DNA of 52,223 nt from the NCBI GenBank assembly GCA_000156295.1, contig DS999222.1, positions 532,012 to 584,234 on the forward strand, in the 5' to 3' direction. The position numbers and the translations under genes were made by a program. Source of the stretch: a marine gamma proteobacterium HTCC2148. Its GTDB lineage: Bacteria; Pseudomonadota; Gammaproteobacteria; Pseudomonadales; Halieaceae. Positions 42,977 to 51,286 of this stretch are shown here, piece after piece. The notes beneath the pieces were generated by a model. It was given only the letters and a program-made list of their open reading frames with translations, was not told the origin of the DNA and did no database searches. Numbering within the stretch: the stretch's first letter is position 1; every line of letters begins with the position of its first letter.

Positions 42977-43149
42977 ATATGGGTCCTTCGTGCGGTCGGG
43001 CCTATAATCGCCCGGTGATTTATCTGGTTATGTCGTGCATTAAGAGACTGCGGGCTCGGCCTGTCAATCCTCAACTGAGATACTGCTGGAAGATTCCATT
43101 TTGGAACAGTAAAGTAGGCGCCCCTGTTTCTGCTGGATAACCTAAGGTC

Positions 43150-43788
43150 ATGATAAAGCTATACGGCGCTTCTGCCTCCCCCTATGTACGCAAGGTGCTT
43201 GCAGTCCTGTCGATTAAGCAGCTGCCTTTTGAGCATATTCCGCAAATGCCTTTCGTCGATGACCCGGACTTTAGAAAAATCAGTCCTCTGGGAAAAATTC
43301 CTGCGCTGGAGGATGGAGATCTAAGCGTGGCTGACTCCAAAGTCATCTGCCAATACCTGGAAGAAGCCTATCCCGCCCACCCCGCTTATCCTGAAAGTCT
43401 GCGTGAGCGCACTCGCGCTCGCTGGTACGAGGAACTGGGAGGTTCTAAAGTGACAGAAATGGCTGGGGGGATATTTTTCCAGCGTTTCATGCGACCAATG
43501 ATGCTTAAACAAGAGCCTGATGATGACCTGGTAGAGTCGATTATCAATAACCAATTGCCTCCTATGCTGGACTATCTCGAGTCACAGGTGCCGCCAGAGG
43601 GCTTCCTGTTTGACTCGCTCGGTGTCGCTGATCTCGCTTTGGCATCTCCGTTCGTCAATGCTGGTTATGCCGGCTACGAAGTTGATCCGGAGCGTTGGCC
43701 GCAGTTTGCGGCCTTTTGTGCCCGGGTTAGGGCTCACGAAATTGTAGCTCCGCTGCTGCAGGCCGAGGCCAAAATGCTCGGGCTCTGA
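43150..43788 (+). CDS. Glutathione S-transferase
   Basis: A 212-residue GST. The thioredoxin-like N-domain starts MIKLYGASASPYVRKVLAVL; S8 or S10 in ASASPYVRK is the likely glutathione-activating residue. It contains NPLGKIPALEDGD-type IPALEDGDLSVADSKVICQYLE (the cis-Pro and Asp-Ser glutathione contacts). The C-domain is all-helical (residues about 85-212). It should conjugate glutathione to electrophiles or act as an isomerase. AAGG precedes ATG 43150. The nitronate monooxygenase gene follows after 85 bases on the same strand. Confidence 0.93.
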   Translation: MIKLYGASASPYVRKVLAVLSIKQLPFEHIPQMPFVDDPDFRKISPLGKIPALEDGDLSVADSKVICQYLEEAYPAHPAYPESLRERTRARWYEELGGSKVTEMAGGIFFQRFMRPMMLKQEPDDDLVESIINNQLPPMLDYLESQVPPEGFLFDSLGVADLALASPFVNAGYAGYEVDPERWPQFAAFCARVRAHEIVAPLLQAEAKMLGL

Positions 43789-43873
43789 TGACCCCGGATA
43801 TTGACACTAAAACTGTCATAATAGTAAGCTGGCGCTTTTATTAGTTAATCTTTTTAACAAGGAGTACGGAAAA

Positions 43874-44845
43874 ATGAAGACCCGAATAACGGAAATGTTG
43901 GGTATTGAAACCCCGATTATTTGCGGCGGCATGATGCGTGTCGGTACCGCTGAGCTCGCAGCAGCTGCGTCTAACGCCGGTGCTCTGGGTGTAATGACCG
44001 CATTGACCCAACCGACTCCTGAGGGTTTGGCCGCCGAAATCGCCAAGTGTCAGTCGTTAACCAGCAAACCATTTGCCGTAAACCTTACAGTCGGCGTGGT
44101 CGCCAGCGAAATCAATTACGATGATTACGTCGATGTCATCATCAATAGCGGCGTTAAAATCGTAGAGACTGCCGGTCGCAGCCCGGAGCCCTTCATGGAG
44201 CGCTTCAAAGCTGCGGGCATCAAGGTGGTTCATAAGTGTGTGGCTGTGCGCCACGCGCTGAAGGCCGAGCGTATTGGTGTTGACGTGGTCAGCATCGATG
44301 GTTTTGAGTGCGCAGGTCACCCAGGAGAACAGGATGTAGGCGGCCTGGTGCTATTCCCTGCCGCAACCCAGGCCCTGAGTATACCCGTGCTTGCCTCGGG
44401 AGGTATCGCTGATGGTCGCGGATTAGCTGCCGCCTTGTCCCTGGGTTGTGAAGGTATCAATATGGGTACTCGTTTTTTGGTTACCCAGGAAGCGCCTATC
44501 CATGAAGGTATTAAGCAGAAAGTTGTGGAGATGGATGAGAACCAGACACGACTGATTTTTCGGAGCTACCGCAACACGGCTCGAGTCTACAAGAATACCA
44601 TTGCTGACGAGGTTGCCGAGATTGAAGCGGCAGGTGGTGACTTCGGACAAGTGCATCACCTGGTCTCTGGTGCAAATCAAGAGAAGGCATGGAGTACCGG
44701 TGACATTGATGCAGGGATGGTAACCGTTGGGATGTGCGGCGGATTGATACATGATATTCCCACCTGTGAAGAACTGGTCAAGAATATTATGTCTGACGCA
44801 GAAGCGATTATTTGTGATCGCCTGGCCGGAATGGTAGCTGGATAG
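43874..44845 (+). CDS. Nitronate monooxygenase (NPD family)
   Basis: A 323-residue FMN enzyme of the nitronate monooxygenase/2-nitropropane dioxygenase family. It begins MKTRITEMLGIETPIICGGM (N-terminal phosphate-adjacent strand), then AELAAAASNAGALGVM. FAVNLTVG, SIDGFECAGHPGEQD and LASGGIADGRGLAAALSLGCEGINMGTRFL are FMN-binding regions; the GFECAGH motif with its His is typical of class I enzymes. It oxidises alkyl nitronates, or acts on enoyl-type substrates in some relatives. AAGGAG lies well placed before ATG 43874. A long hairpin at 44872-44898 follows it. A fragment of a second family member is at 537-659. Confidence 0.92.
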   Translation: MKTRITEMLGIETPIICGGMMRVGTAELAAAASNAGALGVMTALTQPTPEGLAAEIAKCQSLTSKPFAVNLTVGVVASEINYDDYVDVIINSGVKIVETAGRSPEPFMERFKAAGIKVVHKCVAVRHALKAERIGVDVVSIDGFECAGHPGEQDVGGLVLFPAATQALSIPVLASGGIADGRGLAAALSLGCEGINMGTRFLVTQEAPIHEGIKQKVVEMDENQTRLIFRSYRNTARVYKNTIADEVAEIEAAGGDFGQVHHLVSGANQEKAWSTGDIDAGMVTVGMCGGLIHDIPTCEELVKNIMSDAEAIICDRLAGMVAG

Positions 44846-44871
44846 GCTGCTAATGTAGCCCACGTTTTCAG

Positions 44872-44898
44872 AGGCGCCTGATAGCCTATCAGGCGCCT
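44872..44898. terminator. 12-bp perfect hairpin between convergent genes
   Basis: AGGCGCCTGATA, loop GCC, TATCAGGCGCCT: a perfect 12-bp stem 26 bases after the nitronate monooxygenase stop. On the plus strand the stem is followed by ATGCTTTCTCG, a weak T tract. The stop codon of the broken minus-strand GST-like gene (44897-44899) overlaps its right arm. It probably stops transcription from both sides. Confidence 0.75.
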
Positions 44899-46067
44899 AT
44901 GCTTTCTCGAATATCTCGCCTTTCAACTGCGGATACAAAGTCTGCAGTGAGTCCTGCACATCAGTGTCAAGGTCTTGCCATTTTTCACATAATTCGTGCC
45001 ATGTGCTCACCTGGAAGGTTTTAGCGACACTGCGAAATTCAGAGCCCAGCAACTCACCGTCATAAAGGGCTTGGTTAAGGTCGAAAGCGGTTTCATTAAA
45101 TAGCGACTGGCCACGGTTGACTGCCTGTAGTAAGCCCTATTGTTTTGCTGCATCAGGGGAATGAAAGTCGCCTTGATGCAGTCAAGCAAAAGTTCAGATC
45201 CTCGCTGAGGTATAAATCACCATTGCTCTGGGCATGGTCGCCATCGCGAATAAAGCAGAGCCACTTGTAACGCGTGTGCGAGTTCCTGCACAGCTCTGCT
45301 GCGCGTCCGTCGACCAGGTTCATGCTCAATTGGCCATAGGCGCTGGCGTCCGCTAGCGTAAAACGATCGCCAAGAAGATAGGGTTGAGCGGCTAGTAGAT
45401 GATCCAGTGCTGCCAGGTACATTTTCCAGGCTTGATTGAGCATGGAGTGGGTCTCAGGAAACCCCTCGCGCGATGGCGGAGTGATTGCGGGCGTTAGCTC
45501 AGCATCAAACCCGCAAGGTGCGATGCTGAACAGGTACGGTAAGCGTCTTATCTGACGTGCTGCCAACTTACGCGCCAAGCGCGCTCGAAAGAAGTTTGGT
45601 ATGGCGCCACGCAATTCATTAACTGTCATTTCACCCATGCGATTAGTACCGGCCGACGTCACCCAGCGGTTGTGATGCACCATGTACAAGCCAAACTCAT
45701 CGAAGGCTTCATCAATTAACTGGCAGATAAAACCCAGATCCTGCGTCTTGGGCACCAGGGGTTGGTTAGATGCGCCGAGTGCGTCAAGGTGTCTGGCCAA
45801 TGCGCTGGAGTCGTAGAAAAATTCCCCGTTATTAAGGCTGTAGTAAGGAACGGCGGGGTACTCGTCTAAAGTGGAAACACTATGTGGATAGCGTTTGACC
45901 CTAGCTCGGCGTTTAGCGCTACCGAGTTGCACCATTGCACGCAACGACTGAAACCTACCGCATTGGTCAGGCCAGCGCTGCCAGCTGAGTCGGGAATAAT
46001 CCGCCAGAGCCTGCATCTTTAACTGAAAAGGTGAGGCCGTTAAGCCCCAGAAAGTAATTTTGCTCAT
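44897..46067 (-). pseudogene. GST-like protein gene broken by two frameshifts
   Basis: The first frame (46067 down to 45153) begins MSKITFWGLTASPFQLKMQ, a GST N-domain, and has a helical C-domain with LLGDRFTLADASAYGQL. Near 45200 the reading should leave this frame: another frame continues ELLLDCIKATFIPLMQQN. Near 45130-45145 a third frame goes on as LLQAVNRGQSLFNETAFD, then FQVSTWHELCEKWQDLD and ends EIFEKA, stop at 44897-44899. Each change fits loss of one base. Joined, these would make about 390 residues, the usual length of this GST-like (two-domain plus extra helical end) family. It may be an inactive gene, or two sequencing errors. It is divergent from the TetR gene. Confidence 0.8.
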
Positions 46068-46090
46068 ATTGCTTTAATTAGTGTATTAAT

Positions 46091-46109
46091 ATGGCGCATA
46101 TAGTGCCAT
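46091..46109. promoter_or_regulatory. Putative operator between the TetR and GST-like genes
   Basis: The 45-base divergent space holds ATGGC (46091-46095), a 9-base spacer and GCCAT (46105-46109), inside AT-rich flanks that continue the partial symmetry. It ends 3 bases before the first possible TetR start. Placement and symmetry suit autoregulation by the TetR protein; this is inferred from position only. Confidence 0.4.
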
Positions 46110-46112
46110 TAT

Positions 46113-46733
46113 ATGTCGAATAAAGAAAATGGGTGGGCCAATACGATGTCGGAAACGGACACAGCTGAGACTGCTGATGGTCGCCGTATGCGCAGTGAGC
46201 GTAGCCGTCAGGCTATTATTGAGGCCGCGCTTTATCTTATGAATGAGGGTAATCTGATACCGACTGCGCAGGCAATTGCGGAGCACGCAGGCGTTGGAAT
46301 ACGCTCATTTTTCAGGCACTTCGCCGACATGGATACACTCTTTAACGCCGTTGATGAGCAAAGTCGCAATGCAATTGAGGCGCGCTTCCTTGGCGGAGAC
46401 AGAGATGGGTCACTCGCAGATCGTATTCTGCATGCAGTCGAGCGGCATGCAGATGGATACGAGGCAGAAACCAACACAATACTATCAACTTCAGCGCAGT
46501 TATGGCGATCGGCAGTGCTCAAAAAAAACTATGCCCGTTATCAACGGGGTTTGCGTATAGACCTTAATGACTGGCTTCCAGAGTTGAACGCATTATCTCG
46601 TGGCCAGCGGGAAGCGGTGGATGCTATCGCTTCATTCGAGATGTGGCATCGGCTGCGTTATCACCAGGGTTTGAGCAAAGCGGCGGCTATAGCGATTATT
46701 TTTGACCTGCTGCTGGTGTTGATACAGCAGTGA
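46113..46733 (+). CDS. TetR family transcriptional regulator
   Basis: A TetR-type regulator of 206 residues from ATG 46113, or 195 from ATG 46146. Its DNA-binding domain has RSERSRQAIIEAALYLM, then PTAQAIAEHAGVGIRSFFRHFADMDTLF, the usual helix-turn-helix and the F-xHF-xxxxLF seal. The C-terminal helical ligand domain has no recognised specificity. A GGTGGG lies before the second ATG, and the first ATG abuts a palindrome, so the second may be the true start. It likely represses itself and neighbours: the divergent GST-like gene and the DsbA/HCCA-like and crotonase genes 22 bases downstream. Confidence 0.9.
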   Translation: MSNKENGWANTMSETDTAETADGRRMRSERSRQAIIEAALYLMNEGNLIPTAQAIAEHAGVGIRSFFRHFADMDTLFNAVDEQSRNAIEARFLGGDRDGSLADRILHAVERHADGYEAETNTILSTSAQLWRSAVLKKNYARYQRGLRIDLNDWLPELNALSRGQREAVDAIASFEMWHRLRYHQGLSKAAAIAIIFDLLLVLIQQ

Positions 46734-46755
46734 GCTTCGGTTGGAGAGAGTGCAT

Positions 46756-48126
46756 ATGACCGAAGAGTTTGAGGAGCAGGGTGGAGCCGCCACCATGGAT
46801 CCCAGCCCACTAATGCGCTGGTTAACTTCCAGAGTGGTCAGACGTATCTGCGGTACAGAAAATGTTGTAAAGCGTCGAAAGAAAGTCGAAAAGCAGCGCG
46901 TCAAATCTGGCATGGGACATGTTGTTGAATACTTCCATTACGTGGAAGACGGCTACAGCCATCTTGCATCACAAGTTCTACAGGCGTTCTCTGAGCGTTA
47001 TGACATTGAGTTAATATGCCATCTAGTGATGGGCCCACAGGGTAAGAATTCGGCTGAGCCTGAACTACTATTGCGTTTGTCTCGCTATGATGCCTTTCAG
47101 GTAGCGGCTGACTATAGTTTGAATTTTCCACAGCATGAAGACGCACCGGAACCTTCACTGGTCAAGCTAGCATCGTCTATCCTGGCTGCGCAGACATCGG
47201 CAGATTTTATCGAGTGTGCCGCTCACGTCGGTGACGCACTGTGGTCGCGTGACGAGGCCCGTTTACTATCTCTCGCTGACAATCTCGGTCGCGCGACTGA
47301 CGATGAGCTTGCCAGGAAACTCGATGTCGGTACCGCAAGGCGATCTAGGTTGAAGCATTATTCCGGTGCCATGTTCTATTACGGTGAAGAGTGGTACTGG
47401 GGAGTAGACAGGCTGTACCATCTCGAGAAAAGACTCGCCGGGTTAGGGGTAGACCGAGAACAAGGGCAGCCTATGGTGCTGCCTCGTCCTGCCGTCGAGA
47501 CCGGTGAGCTCAGGGATAATGGCAGTCTGACTCTTGAAGTTTTTCCATCACTGCGAAGCCCCTATACCTCTATCGCTTTTGATCGCGCCGTGAAGCTGGC
47601 GCAAGATACTGGGGTAAAACTCGCTGTGAGGCCGGTGTTGCCTATGGTGATGCGTGGTGTGCCGGCAACGAGAGAAAAGGGCATGTACATATTTTCCGAT
47701 ACGGTTCGGGAAGCCAGTGAAGCGGGTGTGCCCTACGGCAATTTTTATGACCCCATCGGCGAGCCGGTCAGGCGTTGCTACTCAATGTATCCATGGGCCT
47801 GTGAACAAGGCAGGGGTACTCAATTACTGTCTTCTTTCTTGCGAGCTGCATTCGTCCAAGGCGTGAATACCAATAGCGATCGCGGTTTGAAAAAAGTGGT
47901 AGAGAACGCGGGGCTTAATTGGGCAGAAGCAAAAAAACACATAGGAACAGGCGGTTGGGAAGAGTTATTAGAGAATAATCGTTTGGCTATGTACGACGCC
48001 GGGCTATGGGGCGTGCCCAGCTTCAGATTGCTCGATGAGCAGGGCAATTCAATTTTATCGCTGTGGGGACAAGACCGACTGTGGCTATTCTCCAGAGAGA
48101 TTCAGCGTCAGCTGGCCAACCGATAG
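46756..48126 (+). CDS. DsbA/2-hydroxychromene-2-carboxylate-isomerase-like protein, two tandem domains
   Basis: A 456-residue protein with two thioredoxin-fold DSBA-like halves. The first has YFHYVEDGYSHLASQVLQAF and a helical insert. The second starts EVFPSLRSPYTSIAFDRAVKLAQ, then VRPVLPMVMRGVPATREKGMYIF and ends with GLWGVPSFRLLDEQG (the cis-Pro segment VPSF). Neither half has a CxxC pair: the SPY wording after the first strand is that of HCCA isomerases and kappa-GSTs, which use glutathione. It is therefore a glutathione-dependent isomerase-like protein rather than a disulfide oxidoreductase. ATG 46756 is used since GGAGAG lies just before it. It is in a likely operon with the TetR gene and the downstream crotonase gene. 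Confidence 0.82.
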   Translation: MTEEFEEQGGAATMDPSPLMRWLTSRVVRRICGTENVVKRRKKVEKQRVKSGMGHVVEYFHYVEDGYSHLASQVLQAFSERYDIELICHLVMGPQGKNSAEPELLLRLSRYDAFQVAADYSLNFPQHEDAPEPSLVKLASSILAAQTSADFIECAAHVGDALWSRDEARLLSLADNLGRATDDELARKLDVGTARRSRLKHYSGAMFYYGEEWYWGVDRLYHLEKRLAGLGVDREQGQPMVLPRPAVETGELRDNGSLTLEVFPSLRSPYTSIAFDRAVKLAQDTGVKLAVRPVLPMVMRGVPATREKGMYIFSDTVREASEAGVPYGNFYDPIGEPVRRCYSMYPWACEQGRGTQLLSSFLRAAFVQGVNTNSDRGLKKVVENAGLNWAEAKKHIGTGGWEELLENNRLAMYDAGLWGVPSFRLLDEQGNSILSLWGQDRLWLFSREIQRQLANR

Positions 48127-48169
48127 TCGGCTGGCTGACAGTCAAATTAATGCAAAAATGGAGATAAGT

Positions 48170-48982
48170 ATGGGCTTTTCGTGTTCTACCTTGACCCTGG
48201 AAGTCGACGAGAATATTGCGACTCTGTGGTTGGACAGGCCTGAGAAGATGAATGCAATTTCATCGCAAATGTGGGCTGACTTTGTAACAGCGCTGGAGGT
48301 TGTCGGCAACAACGATGATATTCGAGCCTTGGTTATTGCGGGGCGAGGAAAGAACTTTTGTGTCGGTATTGACTTGGGATCTTTTGCTAATGTGCTAGAT
48401 TTGTCTACAGCCAGTAGTTGTCTGCAACAGCTCACTCATACCCAGCTGTGCCAGAAAGCCATCAGCGCTGTTGCAGATTGCCCGGTGCCGGTTATCGCGT
48501 CGATTCATTCATACTGCCTCGGCGCGGGCGTTGACCTCGCAACCGCCTGCGATATTCGCCTGGCAGCAGAGGATGCCTCTTTCGGTGTGCGTGAGACTAA
48601 AATTGGCATCGTTGCGGATGTGGGTACTCTCCAGCGTTTACCTGGCGTTGTGGGTGACGGCCATGTGGCTGAATTGGTCTACACCGGCAAGGATATTAGC
48701 GCCGCCAGGGCAGAAAAAATTGGATTAGTGAACGATGTCTTTCCAGATGCCGACTCTGTTTATGCGGCTGCGGTTGCAATGGCGCGTGAGATCGCTGCAA
48801 ATGCCCCGCTTGCTGTTCGCGGCACCAAGTTTATTCTGCAACAGGGAGAAGACATGACGACAGAACAAAGCCTGCTGTTGAATGGAATGTGGACCATGAT
48901 GACATCTCTGAACTCCAGCGATATGCAAGAAGCTATGATGGCCTTTATGGAAAAACGCCCCGCAAAATTTACTGGCTCTTAA
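48170..48982 (+). CDS. Crotonase, delta3,5-delta2,4-dienoyl-CoA isomerase-like
   Basis: A 270-residue crotonase. Where hydratases have Glu it reads LGAGVDLATACDIRLA, with Asp. It also has FGVRETKIGIVADVGTLQRLPGVVG, with Glu and Asp. The three acids in this wording follow mammalian ECH1 (dienoyl-CoA isomerase), which shifts double bonds in odd-position unsaturated acyl-CoA. IAGRGKNFCVGIDLGSF is the first oxyanion loop. The ATG at 48170 has GGAG 8 bases upstream; the open frame before it overlaps the previous gene and is not used. It follows the DsbA/HCCA-like gene by 43 bases. Confidence 0.88.
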   Translation: MGFSCSTLTLEVDENIATLWLDRPEKMNAISSQMWADFVTALEVVGNNDDIRALVIAGRGKNFCVGIDLGSFANVLDLSTASSCLQQLTHTQLCQKAISAVADCPVPVIASIHSYCLGAGVDLATACDIRLAAEDASFGVRETKIGIVADVGTLQRLPGVVGDGHVAELVYTGKDISAARAEKIGLVNDVFPDADSVYAAAVAMAREIAANAPLAVRGTKFILQQGEDMTTEQSLLLNGMWTMMTSLNSSDMQEAMMAFMEKRPAKFTGS

Positions 48983-49021
48983 GGCTGGGTAAATGTCCCG
49001 CGCAGGGCAGCAAAAGCGATA

Positions 49022-50548
49022 CTAATTTTTTCTGGATTTGGGCGTCGGCTTATCCTTTGGTCGGCTCTTGCTGTTGGCTCTTGTCTTAGGCCTAGCCTTG
49101 GCTTTCGTCGCAGAGGCACGTTTTTTCGCTACGGTCGGTTTTGCTTTCAGGCCCACTGCGTCTTCCAGCTCCTGCAGTGCTTCCTCCATGTAGTCAATCA
49201 TACGTTGAACGTTGGGTATCGATCGGCGGCAGGCGATGATTCCAAAGTCCACGTTGTCGTTATTGGTCAGTAAGGTGATATTCATTGCCATACCGTCAGT
49301 GACAATGGACAGGGGATAAGCGCCGTTAAGTTTGGCACCGTTCCAATACATGGTTTGTTGGATGCCTGGAACATTAGAAATTGTCAGGTTATAGGGCGGT
49401 AGTTTTGATATCAGCCCCAGAGGCATTAGCAGCATGGCAGGCGATTGCATCAGCATGCTGATCAGTTCAGTTTCAGTTGAAGACATATCGCTATAGTAGT
49501 TTTTACCAGCATTAATTGAAGCCTGAATGGCTGTGATGCGCTCTATCGGATCGGCGATATTAGTCGCCAGATCAACGCTGATTGCGGCCACCGCATTCGA
49601 GGCATCGAGGTCGCCCGCTTTGCGCAGCGATACCGGCACCAGGGTTTTCAGTGACTCACTGGGGAGTTCAGCATGAGTTTGCAGGTATTGCCTGAGTGCG
49701 CCGGCACACATGCCCAGAACGGCGTCATTAAAGGTGCCGTCGAAGGCCTTGGCTACGGCCCGAATTCTGGCGAAGGGCCAGGACTGGGCAACAAACCGTC
49801 GCGCGCTATCGATAGGTACATTAATAGCGCTGCTTGGCACATGAAGATGCGGCAACGACAGGTCGCCGCCCCGACCCGCCCAGGCACCCGCGAATCCCTT
49901 TAGGGCGTGGTAGACATTGGTGCCACTGTCGAATGTGGCTTTAAGCACATCGGCTACATTGCGAAGCTCTTCATCACTGTGTGCAGGTTTGCGGCCCAAT
50001 TTAAGACTGTCTTTGTATTTCTCCCAGGTGGCCAGTGAAAGGGGAGACTCATCCAATCTGTAATCAGGATCAGTTGAGAGCATGCTCCGTGACAGGTGCA
50101 CCGAGCGAGCGCCGTCGACGGCAGCGTGATGGGTTTTGGTGTAGACAGCGAATTGGCGATCCTCCAGACCTTCGATCATGTGCATTTCCCACAGTGGTCG
50201 ATTGCGGTCCAGTAGGGTGCTGTGCAGACGTGAAACAAGGGTGAATAGCTCGCGGTATCTCCCAGGCCTGGGTAGCGCCGAGTGGCGAATGTGATAGTCC
50301 ATGTCCATCGAGGCATCCGGCTCCCAGTAGGCACTGCCGGCTAAGCCCGCGGGTCCCGTCTTAAGGCGGTCGCCAAAAGGCGGTAATAGTGACTGTGCGT
50401 CGCGCATGTTGTTGGCCAGATCATGCAGGAATTCCTGCTCGTCGGCGCCGTCGGGCAAGGTGTAAAGACTGACCCCACCCACGTGCATCGGCATCTCCCT
50501 TTTTTCGCTCACCAGGAAGCCTTTGTCGACCATACTCAATTTTTTCAT
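49022..50548 (-). CDS. Wax ester synthase/diacylglycerol acyltransferase (WS/DGAT)
   Basis: A 508-residue bacterial WS/DGAT. The catalytic motif is HHAAVDG (H140, H141, D145, G146), in a segment preceded by NRPLWEMHMIEGL. Later NDAVLGMCAGALRQYL and LTISNVPG mark the second conserved block. It joins acyl-CoA to alcohols or diacylglycerols, making storage lipid. After about residue 465 the chain ends in a Lys/Ala/Arg-rich, histone-like low-complexity tail, not part of the normal fold. The frame runs to 49022 without a break. The neighbouring crotonase gene ends 39 bases away on the other strand. Storage of acyl groups fits the window's acyl-CoA theme. Confidence 0.94.
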   Translation of the reverse strand: MKKLSMVDKGFLVSEKREMPMHVGGVSLYTLPDGADEQEFLHDLANNMRDAQSLLPPFGDRLKTGPAGLAGSAYWEPDASMDMDYHIRHSALPRPGRYRELFTLVSRLHSTLLDRNRPLWEMHMIEGLEDRQFAVYTKTHHAAVDGARSVHLSRSMLSTDPDYRLDESPLSLATWEKYKDSLKLGRKPAHSDEELRNVADVLKATFDSGTNVYHALKGFAGAWAGRGGDLSLPHLHVPSSAINVPIDSARRFVAQSWPFARIRAVAKAFDGTFNDAVLGMCAGALRQYLQTHAELPSESLKTLVPVSLRKAGDLDASNAVAAISVDLATNIADPIERITAIQASINAGKNYYSDMSSTETELISMLMQSPAMLLMPLGLISKLPPYNLTISNVPGIQQTMYWNGAKLNGAYPLSIVTDGMAMNITLLTNNDNVDFGIIACRRSIPNVQRMIDYMEEALQELEDAVGLKAKPTVAKKRASATKAKARPKTRANSKSRPKDKPTPKSRKN

Positions 50549-50921
50549 TACTTTTTCTCTGTCACTTTAGCTGTCTGAAGTTTAGACCGTATTCCATGTC
50601 TTTGTGTGCAATAACGAATTTCGTCATTTATGTTAGCGACTCGGCTGCGCTATGGATAGCAGATACCCAAGCTTTGTGGGTCTAATCTTGTCAAACGCTG
50701 TTATTCCTCTTTTCTTAACAGCGGTCATATCTCATGTATCAGTCTCATACGGATTATTTTGGGTTCGGCATGATCGGAAATAATTGCGACAGCGCTTCCC
50801 AGAGCAAAAGATAGGGGTTGTGTCGTTGAAAGCCATCTTCATGGCTGGAATCTTTACATACGACCCAAATAACGACATGATTCCGTTTATTAACCCACCC
50901 CATTTTGATAAAGGAACAATC
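50549..50921. other. Divergent promoter region, no gene seen
   Basis: These 373 bases separate the divergent WS/DGAT and ABM-domain genes. A plus-strand frame open from 50784 is in phase with the ABM gene, but its upstream part lacks protein character, and the well-placed AAAGGAA favours ATG 50922. No clear operator or RNA gene was found. Confidence 0.4.
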
Positions 50922-51212
50922 ATGGCCATAGGTGTACTGGCGACAATCACTGTGCAAGAGGGCAAGAACGAAGAGTTTGAGCGTATTTTTTTGGAACTTA
51001 CCGAGCAGGTTCGCGCCAATGAATCGGGAAATGTTTTTTACGCATTGCATCGCAGCAAATCTGACCCCCAGGTCTATAAGGTGATGGAGCAGTACGTAGG
51101 CCCGGCTGCTCTCGCCGAGCACGGTCAGTCAGACTACTTTCGGCAAGCGAATGAAAAGCTCGCTGGATTGGTTGCAGCTGCGCCAGACATAGAGTTACTA
51201 GATGCTGTGTAA
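50922..51212 (+). CDS. ABM-domain protein, putative quinol monooxygenase
   Basis: A 96-residue protein of the antibiotic-biosynthesis-monooxygenase (YgiN-like) ferredoxin-like fold. It begins MAIGVLATITVQEGKNEEFE, followed by FLELTEQVRANESGNVFYALHRS (the E/N-rich strand typical of the family) and YKVMEQYVGPAALAEHGQSDYF. Such proteins are small dimeric cofactor-free monooxygenases or isomerases on quinone-like substrates. Start chosen for AAAGGAA 8 bases upstream and normal family length. It converges on the MBL gene with 74 bases between. Confidence 0.9.
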   Translation: MAIGVLATITVQEGKNEEFERIFLELTEQVRANESGNVFYALHRSKSDPQVYKVMEQYVGPAALAEHGQSDYFRQANEKLAGLVAAAPDIELLDAV

Positions 51213-51286
51213 GTTGTGTCCTGGTGGATAAAAAAAGCGCTCTTTAAGACCGTTTTTTATGCCGGGTGGGCAGTCGTTGATTTTTA

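Noticed and set aside
51230-51262. A-run and T-run between convergent genes as an intrinsic terminator
   Set aside because: A and T runs flank GCGCTC...ACCG, but the inner bases do not pair well, so no stable stem was found.
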